A stretch of DNA of 64,000 bases, taken from the NCBI GenBank assembly GCA_900169235.1, contig FWCC01000253.1, positions 124,001 through 188,000 on the forward strand, given 5' to 3'. The position numbers and the translations under genes were made by a program. Origin of the DNA: Zarea fungicola. Its lineage: Eukaryota > Ascomycota > Sordariomycetes > Hypocreales > Cordycipitaceae. Shown piece after piece: positions 12,201 to 24,646 of the stretch; the first letter of the stretch is position 1; each line of letters begins with the position of its first letter. The notes beneath the pieces are model-generated. The model was not told the origin of the DNA, searched no databases, and saw nothing but the letters and a program-made list of their open reading frames with translations.

Positions 12201-15200
12201 GCAATTTCTGATCCAGATGCCAGAACGGACAATCAGTATCAAAGAATAGCACTGCGATTGATGAGGCGCAAAGATGATTCCCCCCTGCTGTGCCCGCCCT
12301 GGGGAAGATACGTACTTGAACACACTTTCCCTTTAAACCTCTAGACTATGCTTCAATCATCTTGCTCTTTAAAATCTTCGTTGTTACACATTTATTGTAT
12401 CGCTCAACTTATTTTTGGCTCTGTCCCCGGAGCTTTGAGAAGTTGGCTAGGGAATCGGGGATAAATTCTGCGGCATTTTCAGCAAAACTCTGAGCGCGTT
12501 CAGTCCGTAGACGTAGCCCTTATTAGTCAACAGATACTATGTAGCTTAAGCGTAAGCATATTGAACGTTAGCCAGTTTGCCAAGCATTCTGGACTGCTGT
12601 GCTGGATTCTTCTGGCTCTGCCTCAATCCTTGCCCACGGAGACCCTCAGGCAGCAATGTTTGTAGGACACAAACCCAATAATTGCACCCTTTCTTTTTCT
12701 CGTTATTTTCTGGTGGCTTTTTACTTGAGAAGAGTGTATTTTGACGAGTATTATGAAGTTATTACGACTCAATGAGCCATGGTCCTACAAATGCCGGGGG
12801 TACAAAAGTACGCATCTTGATGGCCGCCCAAAATCTTGACAGTTTTGATATAGGACCAAACACATTGTACTTTTCCTCCATCTTTGCCTCCTCTATTTTT
12901 CATTGCTTAGCTCCTCGTTTGTCTTTTGGTGCTGTGCGTCTACACAAACCCTCACTGCAGCTCGTACAGCTCGAGCCTGGCTCTCTGCTCAGGAACAGCG
13001 TCACATTCAGTAGCACCAGTGGGCTGTTTTCTAGTTTCCTGCGTAGTAAAAATGCAATTCTTTTGGTGCCTTGATTTTAGTAGTCGACCTGTCAATCTAA
13101 ACTGCGAGGGCCCGCTCAGCTCCCATGCACGGCCTGTGTCTTGCAATGGCGTACTGGGATGGAATGCTAGATTCGCATGAGCAACGCGGCAAGCAATGAT
13201 TTCTTTTTTGCGACTCACTTCTCAGTGGTTCCAATTTCACCGCCTGTACAGACTCTCTAACGTATTTCGCTTGGGTAACCTTCTTGTCTTTTCGGTTATA
13301 CTTTTCGTGGCATGTCTAACACCATTGCTACAGAGCACCACGTAGGATTATACAGTGAAAAGGTTTCGGCAGCGAGGTACAGCACTTGAAATGCTAATAA
13401 CTTACACTCAGCTAGTAGAAGGTTCCCAATGTACCACAGTTCATTTACCTGCTATTTTACTCTAATATTTATGAGCAGTTCTGATGATGATCGGCCTGCG
13501 GTTCCATCCACATTTACTACTTCACACGGCTGCCAGGCTGTCGAATAATTTAGCAAAGATAGACAGAAGAAAAACAGAGTTGGCATTCCTATTGCCAATG
13601 GTCGGTGCACAGGTGGGAAATGAATTGAGTTTACTCCGTAATGCTTTCCGGGCTTCTACTTCCATCACAACCCTTGCACGCGTATTTTTCCAGTAGTGTA
13701 AGTCAGCCTCTGTCCCGGAAACCTTGGAGATTGGAAGGGCCACCAGCGCATTCTTTCTTCAAGGACGGAAATCGTAACATAAAAAGTTTGGCCAACAGTC
13801 GGATCATTTCAGTCATGAGTTTGATCGCCTTTTTTTCTTGTTTTTTTTTTTTTAAAAAAAAAAAAAGTGCTTCTTGGTTAACGCATTTCATGCCGGGCTA
13901 GACACAATCAATCACCGGCCCCCGATGCCTCCTAGCCTTGTTCGCTAGCTTCATCATTTAAATATTTTACACAACTAAATTTCCGGTTCGCTGGCGGAAA
14001 TGTGACAGCCACCAGATCTAAGCAGCTAGTTGGTTGCTTCCCGAGCGCGTTCCGTATTGGAGAATCAGGGAATGATTGCCCATGATCGATTTTCGAGATA
14101 TTTTAAGCCATTTTGGCACTGAGCATGGGATCAACTAGCAACTGTTCAATACATAAGTAGAGCCACCCTTGTGCATTTTGTTTCATGTATGCTCGTTACG
14201 GCGTGGCTTACAGCAGCCTGGTCCGAACTAGGCGTGCCCTGTCAGCCCAAGCCACTCGACAAATCCTTGATAATATTTCGTATTATTATACAGGGCAAAA
14301 TAATTGCACGTCTAGATTATATACTGTAAAAGATGATATGAGGTGGGGTATTACAGAAAGCCGGTCAGAACGAAATATTGAGCTTCCTCTTTCGGAGAAA
14401 ACGGACAAAAGAACTGAGACATGAGGACTACATACTAACAGCGACCAGATCGCTGGGCATCTCGGTCGCACAAAAGCTGTGCATGTTGCATGTAGAAGTA
14501 GGGCGACGAGGAGTAACAGTGTCACTTTGGCGAGTCTCTCGTATCTGAATATCAGGGGGAAGCCCTGTTGCCCTGCTTCCACGCCCAGAGGAGTATGCAT
14601 TTTATACAACTTACAACTTGTGACAGGTCACCAGCATCAGTGTGTGTGGATAAATTGTCCTCGCGTGGATGATATTTCTGCAGTGGCACGGCATATAGCC
14701 CACAGCTCCATGGGATCTCTTGTATTTACTTAGTATTCGGCTTGCTGGTGAAAAGCGTGGAGTACCCGACCCTGGTGCAATGCTGCAACGGTTGCAAGCT
14801 GGTCAAGCGCCTGGGCGGGACTCCCGGGATGCACATGTATATAATATCCAATTGGCTTTATTTATTGTACTCTGATTTATGAAATTGCCTTTCACCGGTG
14901 CTGATTTCAGAACAAGGCATGAAGTTGACGCTTGTAAGGTTGGCGGTGCAAGTGATAGCATGAGAAAGTTGCCGTTCGGCTTGTGAGAACAACAGGTTCG
15001 CTACGCACATGCAGGACTACAAATTGGAAGCGGTCTTGACTCACTGTTGCGCTCTGAGACCGGGGCATCGTATGAAATTGAAATTAATAGATGCATTAGT
15101 TCATTTGTCCGTTGTTTGGTGGATTTATTTCCGCGAATTGTCTTGATGTGGGTGCCGCGTTGCTTCAACAGGCCGTGCCAGATTATCGGTGCTCTCCCAT

Positions 15201-18200
15201 GCAATACGGAGTACCATGATGGGCTTCACCCTCGGGATTTTCAAGAGCACCCTCCGCGCCGTAATAATATCGGTAGGAAGAAACTGGTAAATAGGACCTT
15301 ATCAGTAAGAATAGCCCACATCAGTATAGTAACTTGGTACTGCTAAGAGCACCCGGATCGGTAACAACTAGAGGAGTCAAACTACATCTTCATACCTGTA
15401 TTTGTTAACTCCACAGGTGAAAAACTATTCATAGCCCAATCAGGGTTTATGAACTACAATATCGAGACCCCCCATGCCGAGAAAACATGAACCGTCTCTA
15501 GCCCCTCAACTTTCCCGTCGAAAAGCGTAAAATGATAACTCTGGCTCCAGCTCATCTTCACATAGCGTAGTCTCGTGTCTTAGCTCGAACTACGGAGCTG
15601 AACGTCTCCATTAGCTTCTCTTGATTGAAATGGGAGTTATTTTCTTGGGATTCTTTTCGCGCTCGTTGAATTTTTTTTGGTTAACGGGCCGAAGGGAAAT
15701 TCCAGATGTGGGCGGGTGGCGCGGGCGGACATGGGAAGCACAGATATGTACTTTCGACCCCGGAGCTCACGTAGTAGCAGGGGGGAGGGGTGTAACAAAG
15801 ATGCATGATTGCCTCTCGGCACCCGATTTTCTGTTGCATCGGCCGACGCCGTAATTCGCCGTGGAGACTTGAGCCATGTGCAGTTGCTGGTACATACTCC
15901 GTACATGTCTCAAAGTCGTAGTTAAATCGACTACAACATAGTTTCCCTCGCAGACAAAAGGGAAGAAAATGGAGGGGCTATCTTGTTCTATTTACGTATA
16001 GAAGATCACGGGCCGAATACGTTGAGAATAGAGTTTTTTTTTTTTTTTCGTCTTGGTCAGGAACAGTCACAAGGTTGGAATACCATCAAAGCTCCACGAG
16101 AGCCCTAGACAAGATCAAGGCTAGCTGCCAGGCAAAGTAACAAGAGTCCAACTTTGTCGGAGTGTCATTGAGGATCATACCAACCTAAACCGTTGTATTG
16201 TGACATTGTCAGCCGCCTTGCCATCCACCAGGCCCAGATGATGTTCTACTTAATTATGGGGAGATGTGTCCAGAATATGGATACCCACGGCAGGCCAAGG
16301 AACACCAACACCCAACCATATCAGTTGTGATAGTTACCCAGCAACTTTGTCAAAATGTAACGTAAATTCGGGCCATTCGGCGGCGCCTCCGTTTTTAGAT
16401 CGGAAAAGGGGGCTTGAAGAGGGTCGATAACTAGTAAACTCTGTTGATGGGACGAAGCTTGGTACTACTTTTTGTTCCAGTGTCTGCGTTTCTCTGGATC
16501 TGCTTCAACATCTCACTAATAAGAGCTGGTCACATCACGATAATGCCCAGATGTCCACTGAAGCTTCAAATTTGGCAGAATGCAGCCCATCAGGTGCGCC
16601 GCTAGTGAGTAGCACGGGTGGCTGTCCACCGCTCATGCCGCAGATTTTGAATGTGAGCTATTGCTAGTGGCCATTTTTTTTGGTTTCTCTGCAAGGCACC
16701 ATAATAAGGCGGTGGTTCAGTTGCTTGCCGTGCAAGCTTCCCTCCACTGACTCGGTTTGCAGGAATGTGAGATTCTCGATGGTGTCTATAATTAGCCAAA
16801 AAGGGCACTAACTAGTTATCAAGATAGTCTAGTTTGCGACTCTGTCCAACTCTATACCTCCCTTTGCCGTGCAGCTCCTTCAACATACCAAAAATGTCAA
16901 CCAAGGAAACTCAACTCCATGAAATACGGGAAGTTGCCAAAGAAATAACGGATTCAGTACGGAGTACACCGAGGTCAATTTGTCCCACTTGTACATCTGT
17001 TCCCCCTCCACTAGGATCATGGCTTATTCTCACACCTAATTAGAAAATGGTGGCAGTTTTTGGACACTCCCCCTCCCTCCTTGACAAAGGACGCTAAAGA
17101 GGACTGCAGAAAAATAGAGACGGACGGATTTGAATTCAGGTGGCGTATCTCCTCCCACACCTTCACACACCCTCAAGGCAACTTGCGGCTTTTCCTTTTT
17201 GGGCAGAAGTAAAAGCCGACAATAAGTTCCCCCCGCGGGCGCACGGGAAAATTGAAAGCGAGACATTAAAAATAAAACTAAAGAAGCCCCCCCACCTTTC
17301 TTGAACTTGGGGGAGGGTCGACGGGGGACTATCACCATTTCCTCAATCACGCACTGTATACATTGGTCCCCTTCACCGGACCTCGCAGCGTTGGAGACCT
17401 CGTAAGCACTGTAAAATAGTTACGCTCTGTAAAGTCGGTCGGCATACATACGTACAATGCTGGCCGGGACGGTGGTATGTACACACCAACGAGATCATAA
17501 GTTTTGTTATGTCCTGGGGTTGTTCCCGTCTGCCTTGACATCGCTCGGACAGTGCACGCCAGCTCCGCAAAGTGTCGATGTGCTTACCATCTCTTGCTCA
17601 CCTTCTTTTGCTCCTGGTTCACCGGACAAGGGTCCCAGATCAGTATCGTGCTTCGACATGCGAGGGAGAACGGAAGTTCGCCTAAACCCCCTTGCTGCGT
17701 TTCCGTCCTTTCGACCTTTATGCATACATGGCTGGTGGTGGTGGCCCAAGTTTTACTATAACCACGCAGATAATAAATCCAGTCAGTCTAGACGCTTGCC
17801 CTGGTCTCTTATTGAAGCACAGTAATAAATACGTCTTGTTACAGGTAAAACAAAACGACCTCCCGGCTCAATTGTGTCCGGTTTTGTGGTATAAAAGAGA
17901 GGATACATACATAAAATCAAGCAAATAGTTATGCTCTAGGATAGTTATGCATACTACCGTGTGGCTCAGATCCCTGTTGCCTAACTCGGGGCAATACCTC
18001 GATCCGGCCGCGGAGTAAAATAGGACCTCTAGCACAAAACAAGGTTACTTGTATTTTTCGTTATCTTTCTTTCAACGTTGACACTCGGCCGAGCGCTCTC
18101 TCCGTGTTTCTTCTTGGCTACACATAAAGTTTAATGGCTTATTAGAGGACGGCACGTCGCTAGTATAGGTTCCTTTACAAACAATGCGTTGTTAATTAAT

Positions 18201-20444
18201 TTATTAAATGAACATTTCAATGAAAATCAGAAAACCTGCATCGACGGCGCTGCAGCCACAACCACATGCGTATTGACAATGACGCGAAAGCCGTCGACTG
18301 GACTTTCCCTGCATAACTGCACATCTCTCCAGGGCATGGGCATGGCGCCAAGAACTGCACGTTTCCCACGAGCAAATCTTGAAAATGACGAGTTACACTC
18401 TGCACTTGATGGGCAAGTGGGGGAACTGACGAAAAAGAAGGAGGGGTGTGTGCAGATTTATTTCCCCTTTGTCATTCACACACAAAAGAGATCAAAGCAG
18501 CAGTCCTCACGGGCCTCACACCGGCTGACTGACATTGAGACATGCAGCCCTTTCTCCGCTCCGCTTCCCAGCCTACTGGTTTGACGACACCATACGGTAA
18601 CTCTTTTATCTTTGTCTTTCGCAGTTGCCTCTAGCGGATTTTTCGGGGAGATTTTTACACACTGTCAGCGTCGTCTATCACGGTGTGAGATGGGGGCTAC
18701 GTCGATCTCCAGTAAGCCGACAACCTCAACTCTGAGATAGAGCTAGTACTATCTAACATGAGATTATCGGCCAATAGTGCTGGATTGGGACGCATAATAC
18801 AGAGTATTCACTGTTTACTAATTACTCGGGAGGGACAAGGGACAGCCTGGGGTGTAGATGACAGAAACAAAACGCAAAAAAAGAAGGTTGCCACAGAAGA
18901 CACACTGTGTATGGTCGTGACTTGGGCACATGGCCATTTCCTAACCAACTTTGGCTTTGTGTTTCTTGTCTGCTCTACACTTCAACTTGTGAAGTTTATG
19001 TTTCTTGGTCAACAGTAGATGACCGCAGATCCCTCAAATATTTATCCTTTTTTCTCCCTATTTCTGCACCATGTGAAACCGCCCCCGTTAGAGAAGAAGT
19101 TCTTGACAGTTGTCGGGTTCTCTCCCCGTAGACGTTGTAGCTGATGATGCAATGCGGCGACAGCTGCAACAGCTGAGTAACACCGAAATCGCGTGGCTAG
19201 TTGTGCAACTTGATATGCAGGGCAAACACTTGAAGGGTGTCGTACACCTCTCTATGCAAGTATTTGGTCAGCCACTCTGCAATTTACCGTTGAAAACAAT
19301 ATCGTGTGAGTATTTTGAACTCATAGGAGGAGAACCATGCACCCCAGATTTTTTGAGAGAAAGCCCCGTGTGCTGTTTCTTCTGCACACATAGTTCATAA
19401 TCATGATGCTGTGTTACCTGAAAATGCATGTAAGTGATGAAACCGTTTGGGTTCTTTTTTTGGTTCGTTTATGCTTCTGTAAGTCATGACTATGAGTAAA
19501 TTAAATAATATACACGTAATTGAGACATTTGCTCAGCCATTTTGACTACATGTCACCAGTCCTAGCAATTCAATAATGAATTCATTGAAACTAGGTATCA
19601 AAATACTCTTCTCGTTCGAAGACAGTACTATTGGGGTCGTAACTGCCAGCAATCTAGGTGTCAACAACAGCCCATTTCTGACGTAAGAGACTTGGCAGAG
19701 CCTTCAAATCCAGAACGCCCCTTTTGGACATGATTTATATTAGCAGGACATCCGTCTTGTGTGAGTAAGTATTTGGTGAAATGGCTTGGGCGTGAACATG
19801 AAGTGGCTTGAAAATGTGGCGAACTCAGTTCAGCTGCGTCGCCTGGATTATATGCGACATTTTTATGCCAAATTATGACAGATACTAGTCTGGAACGTTA
19901 GTTTTAATCCACACGCTCCATTTTGGTGTAGTTTATGTTAACTGTGTTGAATTATTATGATCCGAGCAGTTGAGGTTGACCTGACAGAAAATCAACATGA
20001 AACACTGTGAGCTTGGAAGGTAGCGGCAAAGACGGACACGTGAAAGGAACAAAGATGGAAGAGATGAAGCATGAGTACAGTGAGCTCAAAATACAATACA
20101 AAGGGCGCAACGACAGAAGTCAGTAAACGTAGGAGAGAATGAGGTGGCAAAGAGCGTAAGAAGATTGAATAGAAGAATGAAGGTAAAAGAGTCGGATAAG
20201 CATAAAGAGAATAAAAACATAGAAGGCAGGCATAAATAATACAAGCAAGTTAACGTAGGGGAGATGATTTCTATGTGACTGATGATACTCTAAATGCCAT
20301 CTAGCCAGTTACTTGGTCTTCTATTACAAAATAACAATCCAACGAAGCTATGCTTTTGTTTCTTGAGTAGTGCCATGGGCTCATTCAACTCTTTACCCCG
20401 TCCGTAGATTTACATACTCCTCAAACACGTTTTCCCCAGTCCCT
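3261..20444. other. gene-poor stretch of about 17 kb upstream of the NDT80-like gene
   Basis: Both strands hold only short open frames with no recognisable domain and compositions typical of chance frames (high Cys, Trp, Leu and Ser). The part next to 3260 should hold the promoter and 5' leader of the NDT80-like gene; an ACAAGCAGAG-type tandem lies in it at about 3408-3434. The far end (about 20,250-20,444) should hold the 3' untranslated region of the ubiquitin ligase gene. Recurrent structure includes TACGGAGTAC words (5903, 8305, 15205, 15895, 16957), GGTACC-centred words (5135, 5802, 6826, 8451, 9923), a T13A13 palindrome (13,841-13,866), a poly-T run near 16,036 and a purine-rich stretch near 20,030-20,260. 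A possible small secreted-protein frame at 11,253-11,429 is discussed as a finding. No tRNA or rRNA gene was recognised. Confidence 0.6.
13841..13866. repeat. T13A13 perfect palindrome
   Basis: Thirteen T followed directly by thirteen A. Such tracts exclude nucleosomes and can extrude as a hairpin. The function is unknown; related T-run/A-run junctions occur at 171-188, 46,791-46,814 and 51,962-51,983. Confidence 0.85.
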
Positions 20445-22681
20445 TCATTGCATCACAAAGTTGGCGTCCTCATCATCAGAATCACCGTCCTCTTCCATGT
20501 CTTCTAGTGCCATTTCTACAAATCGACGGACCCACGCCTGCTGTTCGGCATTAAGGAGACCATGTTCCAAGTCCAATTCTTCCACCTGCTCCATCGGTTG
20601 CCGTGGCCGAACCTGGACAGCCTGTCGATGTCTTGCTTGTCCCTCGGCCTGCTGGTTATGGAGTCTTCGCCCACGCCCAGGTGCTGCTCGGCCGCGACCG
20701 CGTGCTGCTGCACGGACTGGGCCTGCAGCCACGGCGCCTCCGCGAGCACCTCCTCGATTACCACGATGGTTGCCGTCGCCATGGCCACCTCGCCCGCCGC
20801 GTCCACGCCCGGGTCTTGCATCTCCCTGGGCCGCAGCGGCATTTTGAGCTTCATTCCGAGCCGCTCGCGCTGCAGGATCATCCATGACTCTCAGGACCAG
20901 TGGTGCTTCACGAGCAACAGCTGGCCTTGGTTCGATCGGTGCGGCTTCGTCTCCCGATGGGTTATTGCCATGAGCGCCATTATCCCCCAAGACTGACTCT
21001 TCACCTTCGCTATCCTCAACCTCGTCTCCATCCACCTCGCCCGGTAAAGCAAGCACGTCGTCCTCCGGTCGTGGGCGTACCGGAGCGGCTGGGGGGGGCT
21101 GGCCGCCTTCGAACCCGAGCCCAATATCGTCCCCGTCACCGCCCTCGAGTTCCCAGAGACGCATGTAGCATGACGTGACCTTGCCATCGCTCTGCATGTT
21201 GTAGTGCTTGTATGGGTTGGTCGGGTCCAGCCACGCGGAGCAGAGGTAGCAAAAGTGGGAGTCGCAGCGTGAGCATACCATGTGGTTGCAGCCGTGCGTT
21301 TTCTGCGCGGGCGCGGAGCATGTCGGGCACGGTGAGGTGTGCAGCTCGAGATAAGCTAAAGACGCTTTTTCCTCTTCTGTGAGCTCCTCGAGACTCCGCT
21401 TCCCGGTACAGCGAACAAATTCGCCGTGCCACGACTGCTGGCATCTGCTGCAAAATGCGAAGCCGCAGTCGTCACACACTGACAGCAGTTCGGCTGTGTT
21501 GAACTTTGCTTTGCTGGCCTTTTTGTTCTTACTCTTGCTCGAGTCATCTTCCTTGTCGTCACCGTCGTCATCATCGTCATCGGACACATCGATCTCGATT
21601 AAGTTGAACCCTTGCGGCTTCTTGTGCCTCTTGGAGCGAGCCGCGCCGTTGCACCACTGTCGGGGGCAGTATATGGTATTCTTGTCGGATTCGAGCTCCG
21701 TTTTGTACTTAAGCGTCACATACCTCTTGACGGTTTCTTCGGGGAGACCAATCTGAAGAAGCTCGCTCGGGCTGATGAACACCTTGGCCTTTTTGGTTGG
21801 ACGACCAGTGGCATCTTTCGGGATCTTGGCAGCGCGTTCCTTTGCACAGGTTGGCGCCAAGCAGCGAACAGTGAGAAGCTCACCACTTTTGATGGCATCT
21901 CCATAGAAATCAACAAGACACTTAACACAGAAGATATGGCCACAATCAATCATTTTGTGACAGCTAGTGCCCTTTTTTGGGTCTGCAAGGCTATTGTCAG
22001 CAAGACACAAACTGTCGTAAGGGGATATTCCAACTAGAGACTGAATATACCTAGGCAGATTCCACAATCAAACGTCTCCCGTTCAAAGGCCGCTTTTTTG
22101 GCCTTGATGTCATGATCAAGCATGGCGAGCTTGTGGTCTGGATTAATAGACAAAGTTCCATCGGCACTGAGAATACCAAAGGCATCTTCAGCGCCGCGCT
22201 GAAGATGGTCAATGTAGGTATAAGCGACCATGTCACGTCCCATTTCCTCCCAAAGGCGAGGTCCGTCATCTTCAAGGCGGGAAAGGGTCTCCCGGTTCAG
22301 CCATTCCGGTGTTGTATTGAGCTCAACATGCGGGGGCAGCGATTCAGGGTACCCATCCGGAAGGCTGATGAGCAACGAGATGGGCGGAAGATGCGAGACA
22401 TTAATCGAGTCGAGAGGCTGTGCAGCAACCGTCATTGCTGCCGCTCCGCCAGCGTCACCGCCGTTCCGCGATGTCTCTGCAGATACCACGTCCACGACGG
22501 CATTTCTAACCGGCGGAAATGCGACGGTCAACGGCTGGGCAAGCTCAACCGGAATTTCGAGCTCAAACGAATACGGCGACTCGGTATTTTCAATTCTGCG
22601 CAGCTCAGGGAAGATGGCTTTGAGCGTCTCAAGCTCAGTACAACGAGCATCTTCGCTGTCATTCTCATCTGTGGAACCCAT
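20445..22681 (-). CDS. RWD-RING-IBR-RING (RBR) E3 ubiquitin ligase, Itt1/RNF14-like
   Basis: A RING-between-RING ubiquitin ligase that takes ubiquitin from an E2 onto a catalytic Cys before transfer. Exons are 22681-22051 and 21982-20445, minus strand, 722 residues; the 68-nt intron (21983-22050) falls inside the first RING and splicing restores CGICL|DPKKGTSCHKMIDCGH. An RWD domain covers about residues 10-195. RING1 is at about 206-256, and the IBR Cys residues lie at about 315-402, split by an acidic insert (about 342-365). RING2 is at about 429-458 with the pattern CPTC...GCNHMVCSRC..FCYLC; by analogy with parkin, the Cys of GCNHM (about 442) is the catalytic one. The tail has acidic patches and an RGG/RG-rich block (about residues 590-665). 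This architecture matches yeast Itt1 and human RNF14, which act at translation termination and on stalled ribosomes; the role here is inferred. It is divergent from the dolichyldiphosphatase gene, with a 744-bp shared upstream region. Confidence 0.93.
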
Positions 22682-23425
22682 GATGATATGTGCTTCGAGT
22701 CTGCGTCATTATCCTTGGGCCGATTTTTTGTCGTTTATGCTGCCTTGTCGAAATTCACCAAAGTCTCATTCACTTGTTATGTCTCAAATTTCTGTTGACG
22801 AAAAGCTTTTAGGCAGCTCTATGCAGCCATGGGATGTTCCCCGATTGCGTGGACGGGGATTTGTGCTAAGAGGTGAAATTCGTGCAAGGTGGCGACAGTT
22901 TGGTAAGGATGAGAGCAAATGATGGTGACAAATGTGTTTTGGTGCTCTCTACTGTGACGGCTTTGGGGTCATGCTGCCCAGGAAGGTTACAATTTTGGGA
23001 GATATGACAGTTTATATCTGAGAGAGACAAAATTTGGTAAGAAAAAAATAGGGTAGGAAACATTCTTCACAGGTACGGTCCTTAGCAGCCATGCTGCCTT
23101 TGACATCTGCGGTATGACTCTTGTTAACGGAACCTTGAGGCTGCTGAAAGCCACCAGCCACATGCTGCAAGAGCCCACTAACATTCTCAACCCCACAGCT
23201 GGCGAGCCTTGCAATAATGATGCTGCAAAGCAATCTCATACAACATCGACGGCTTTTTCTCTCCATGCGAAACGTTTCTGTCCCTCTCTGGGCCTTCTGA
23301 CCTCTACTCGGACTCGGGTGCTCTGCAAATTATGCAATACAGCTAGCCAGGCCATCAACACACATCGCCCTACCTTTCGAGCCCTTCCAACATCCCCCGA
23401 ATCTCCTCCCCTCTATCCGTTTGCG
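22682..23425. promoter_or_regulatory. divergent intergenic region between the RBR ligase and dolichyldiphosphatase genes
   Basis: These 744 bp separate two start codons facing away from each other, so both promoters must lie here. There is no clear TATA box. The 3' half is pyrimidine-rich on the + strand close to the dolichyldiphosphatase start, as is common for fungal transcription start regions. No gene is seen. Confidence 0.6.
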
Positions 23426-24255
23426 ATGGCGGAGTACAGCGAAGCCGCCGCCATGGCACCATTGGCCTCGTTGTCAATCACTCACGTCTACTATGTAGGT
23501 TTTTTGTCGGGCAACGCCTCATCTAAAACTTGACCCAATGGTTCTAAATCCAGCTTACCATCATTTGGCGAAAACAGAACCCTAATGACCCTATCTCTCT
23601 ATTGTGCGCATACCTCGCCCTCCTTCCTCAGGCCCTCGGCGTCGTCTACACAACCCTCATCCTCTCCTCGCGCGAAGTCGAGATCGCCCTCCTCTTTGCC
23701 GGCCAGCTCGCCTGCGAGGCCCTCAACTTCGTCCTCAAGCGGCTCATCAAGGAAGATCGCCCGCGCCAGATCCACGGCAAGGGCTACGGCATGCCCAGCT
23801 CCCACGCGCAGTTTGTGTTTTTCTGGAGCGTTTCCCTTGCCCTCTTCCTCCTCGTCCGCCACCGCCCGACAAATACAAAAATCTCTTCGTCGTCGTCCTC
23901 CTCCTCCTCTTCTTCCTCCTCGACGAGAATCGCCGAGCGCGTCGCAGTCAGCGTCATCGGCCTTGTCCTCGCTACGGCCACCGCCTGGAGCCGCATCTAC
24001 CTCAACTACCACACCCCAACGCAGGTGCTTGTCGGCAGCGTTACCGGTGCACTGACGGCCGTCGCCTGGTTCCTCTTTACAGCTGTCCTGCGCAGCTCGG
24101 GACTGCTAGCGTGGGCTCTGGACCTGCCCCTTGCGCGCGCATTTCGGGTCAGGGACCTCGTGGTGCATGAGGACCTGTCCGAGGCGGGCTGGGACAGATG
24201 GGAAGAGAAGAGGCTGGCGGGGAAGAAGAAAACAAAGGGTACAAAAGCGCATTGA
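23426..24255 (+). CDS. dolichyldiphosphatase, PAP2 family
   Basis: Removes a phosphate from dolichyl diphosphate on the lumenal side of the ER so that the carrier lipid can be reused in N-glycosylation (family of yeast Cax4/Cwh8 and human DOLPP1). Exons are 23426-23494 and 23578-24255, 248 residues. The 83-nt intron (23495-23577) has a GTAGGT donor. I chose the AACAG acceptor at 23577 because it gives the family's conserved HVYYNPNDPISLLCAYLALLPQ. An in-frame upstream AG at about 23,552-23,553 would add nine residues. The three PAP2 motifs are present: KRLIKEDRPR (about 77-86), PSSH (96-99) and SRIYLNYHT (about 160-168). Several hydrophobic segments are consistent with a multispan ER protein. 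Between the second and third motifs a serine run is encoded by a TCG/TCC microsatellite. It is convergent with the seven-helix protein gene, 391 bp apart. Confidence 0.93.
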
Positions 24256-24646
24256 AAGGCAAAGTTAGCGTGTACAGGGTTATTGAGTCTTACTTGAGAT
24301 TGCCGTATTTGGAGAATTTCAGGCTTGCTAATTTTTGCTTAGTTTGGCTGCATTTGCGAAGGCCATGTGACATGATACAATACGAATATATACCTATGCC
24401 TTCGTTCAATAGCGAAATAGATCCTGCTCAAATCTTGAAAGCTGAAATTCCTATAGGAGAGAGAGAGAGAGAATAAAAGAAAGAACCCCGGCTCAACTTA
24501 AATCGTAAACTCATAACAAAACGCTGGATCAAAAGATCGCATGCCCAAGCCAAAACTATATAAGTGGTCAAGTCTATGAGGAGAAAGATAATACAGACGA
24601 GCAACCCTCTGCCACCAACACCCACCCACTTTCCTGAACAATCGCG

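Noticed and set aside
20461..21187. Long + strand frames opposite the ubiquitin ligase, rich in Arg, Pro and Ser
   Set aside because: They are complements of the RGG-rich and acidic coding sequence of the ligase; no independent features.
23585..24170. Overlapping frames in dolichyldiphosphatase, one of 188 codons
   Set aside because: Shadows of a GC-rich coding exon; only one frame has the PAP2 motifs.
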